A stretch of 5,625 nucleotides of DNA from Desulfobacteraceae bacterium (lineage in GTDB: Bacteria > Desulfobacterota > Desulfobacteria > Desulfobacterales > JAUWMJ01): the NCBI GenBank assembly GCA_030612225.1, contig JAUWOH010000227.1, positions 1 to 5,625 of the forward strand. Direction: 5' to 3'. Position 1 is the stretch's first letter; every line of letters starts with the position of its first letter. Position numbers and translations under genes: made by a program. The notes below the pieces were generated by a model, which was given only the letters and a program-made list of their open reading frames with translations, made no database searches and had not been told where the DNA came from. Positions 5,286 to 5,625 of the stretch are shown piece after piece.

Positions 5286-5432
5286 TTAAGTTGTTGATTG
5301 GTTGAGTAGTCCCGTCTATGTGGGATTAAAGCGTTTAGTAAAAAGAAGTTCCCCGGCTTTTTACAAGACAGTCAATATTGGCGTAATAACAACGACTTAA
5401 CCACTCGACCACTCAACTACTCAACAACTTAA
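5286..5432. repeat. 25-bp inverted repeat of TTGAGT-type words
   Basis: The arms at 5286-5310 and 5408-5432 match as reverse complements at 22 of 25 positions; the outer 12 bp, TTAAGTTGTTGA, are identical. About 97 bp separate them, holding a weak A+T hairpin (5338-5364) and nothing that looks coding. The right arm continues as word cluster to 5401 and begins 18 bp past the stop codon of the gene at the right edge. Confidence 0.7.
5338..5364. other. Small A+T-rich hairpin
   Basis: GTAAAAAG (5338-5345) and CTTTTTAC (5357-5364) are perfect 8-bp complements around an 11-nt G+C-rich loop. It could be a weak terminator for the gene at the right edge, but the stem is A+T-rich and no separate U run follows. 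Confidence 0.35.
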
Positions 5433-5449
5433 CAAAGTCTCGATTAACA

Positions 5450-5625
5450 TTATTGTGATTGGCTTTTAATATCTTTATTCACAAAGTTTGCAGGGCAATC
5501 AGAATAAATGCACCTTACGCATTCATTTCTTCGAATTGTCATTCCAAATACTGCCAAAGACAATAAATAGATCACCAGTAAACCGGGATATAATCTCATC
5601 CAGTAGATAGGAAAAATTATTAAAA
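5450..5625 (-). CDS. C-terminal end of an unidentified membrane protein with a Cys-rich tail
   Basis: The frame is open from the window edge for 57 codons and ends at TAA (5450-5452). The translation has a hydrophobic stretch, about residues 1-28 of the fragment, broken only by one Arg (WMRLYPG), so it contains one or two membrane segments. It then has RRNE, CVRCIYSDCP and a hydrophilic end rich in Asn, Lys and Ser. The three cysteines are spaced Cys-x2-Cys-x4-Cys-Pro, resembling a reduced metal- or Fe-S-binding motif. The double Arg after the helix suggests that the Cys-rich tail faces the cytoplasm. I do not recognise the family. An ATG at 5597-5599 could start a 49-residue protein, but in-frame hydrophobic codons continue upstream and no Shine-Dalgarno sequence precedes it, so I read this as the 3' end of a longer gene. 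Confidence 0.65.
   Translation of the reverse strand, partial: LIIFPIYWMRLYPGLLVIYLLSLAVFGMTIRRNECVRCIYSDCPANFVNKDIKSQSQ

Overview
The window reads as ordinary chromosomal DNA of a Gram-negative bacterium. A YfaZ-like outer-membrane barrel protein, a DUF374 acyltransferase and a PlsB-type glycerol-3-phosphate acyltransferase all point to a cell with an outer membrane. The moderate base composition, and the G/T-rich intergenic word clusters that I associate with Desulfobacterales-like Deltaproteobacteria, suggest that lineage. This is inference; no marker gene in the window settles it. Every supported gene lies on the minus strand, so transcription runs from the right edge to the left.

In transcription order: (1) 5450-5625 is the C-terminal 57 codons of an unidentified membrane protein with a Cys-x2-Cys-x4-Cys-Pro tail. 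(2) 5170-5449 is a non-coding gap with a 22/25 inverted repeat, a weak hairpin, and a strong hairpin followed by eight U just before the next gene. (3) 4576-5169 encodes a secreted outer-membrane barrel protein and is followed by a perfect 11-bp hairpin. (4) 4123-4575 is non-coding and is largely filled by an inverted-repeat element of about 220 bp. (5) 3472-4122 encodes a DUF374 lysophospholipid acyltransferase-like protein. (6) 3223-3471 holds a 130-bp low-complexity word cluster with inverted ends, then a nested palindrome in the leader of the next gene. (7) 1810-3222 encodes a PlsB-like acyltransferase. (8) 1432-1797 encodes a DUF2784 membrane protein 12 nt downstream of it. (9) 862-1353 encodes a DUF523/TudS-like Fe-S protein. 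(10) 1-681 is the C-terminal half of a trehalose-synthase-type GT4 glycosyltransferase. Its N-terminal half is absent.

The functional theme, as far as there is one, is membrane lipid acylation: two unrelated acyltransferase families next to each other, with a small membrane protein tightly coupled to the second. I found no defence system, CRISPR array, transposase, phage gene, tRNA or rRNA. The most unusual content is intergenic. Four of the five complete or terminal stop codons are followed by short repetitive word clusters (the fifth, that of the barrel gene, is followed by a hairpin), and a MITE-like inverted element lies between the barrel gene and the DUF374 gene.
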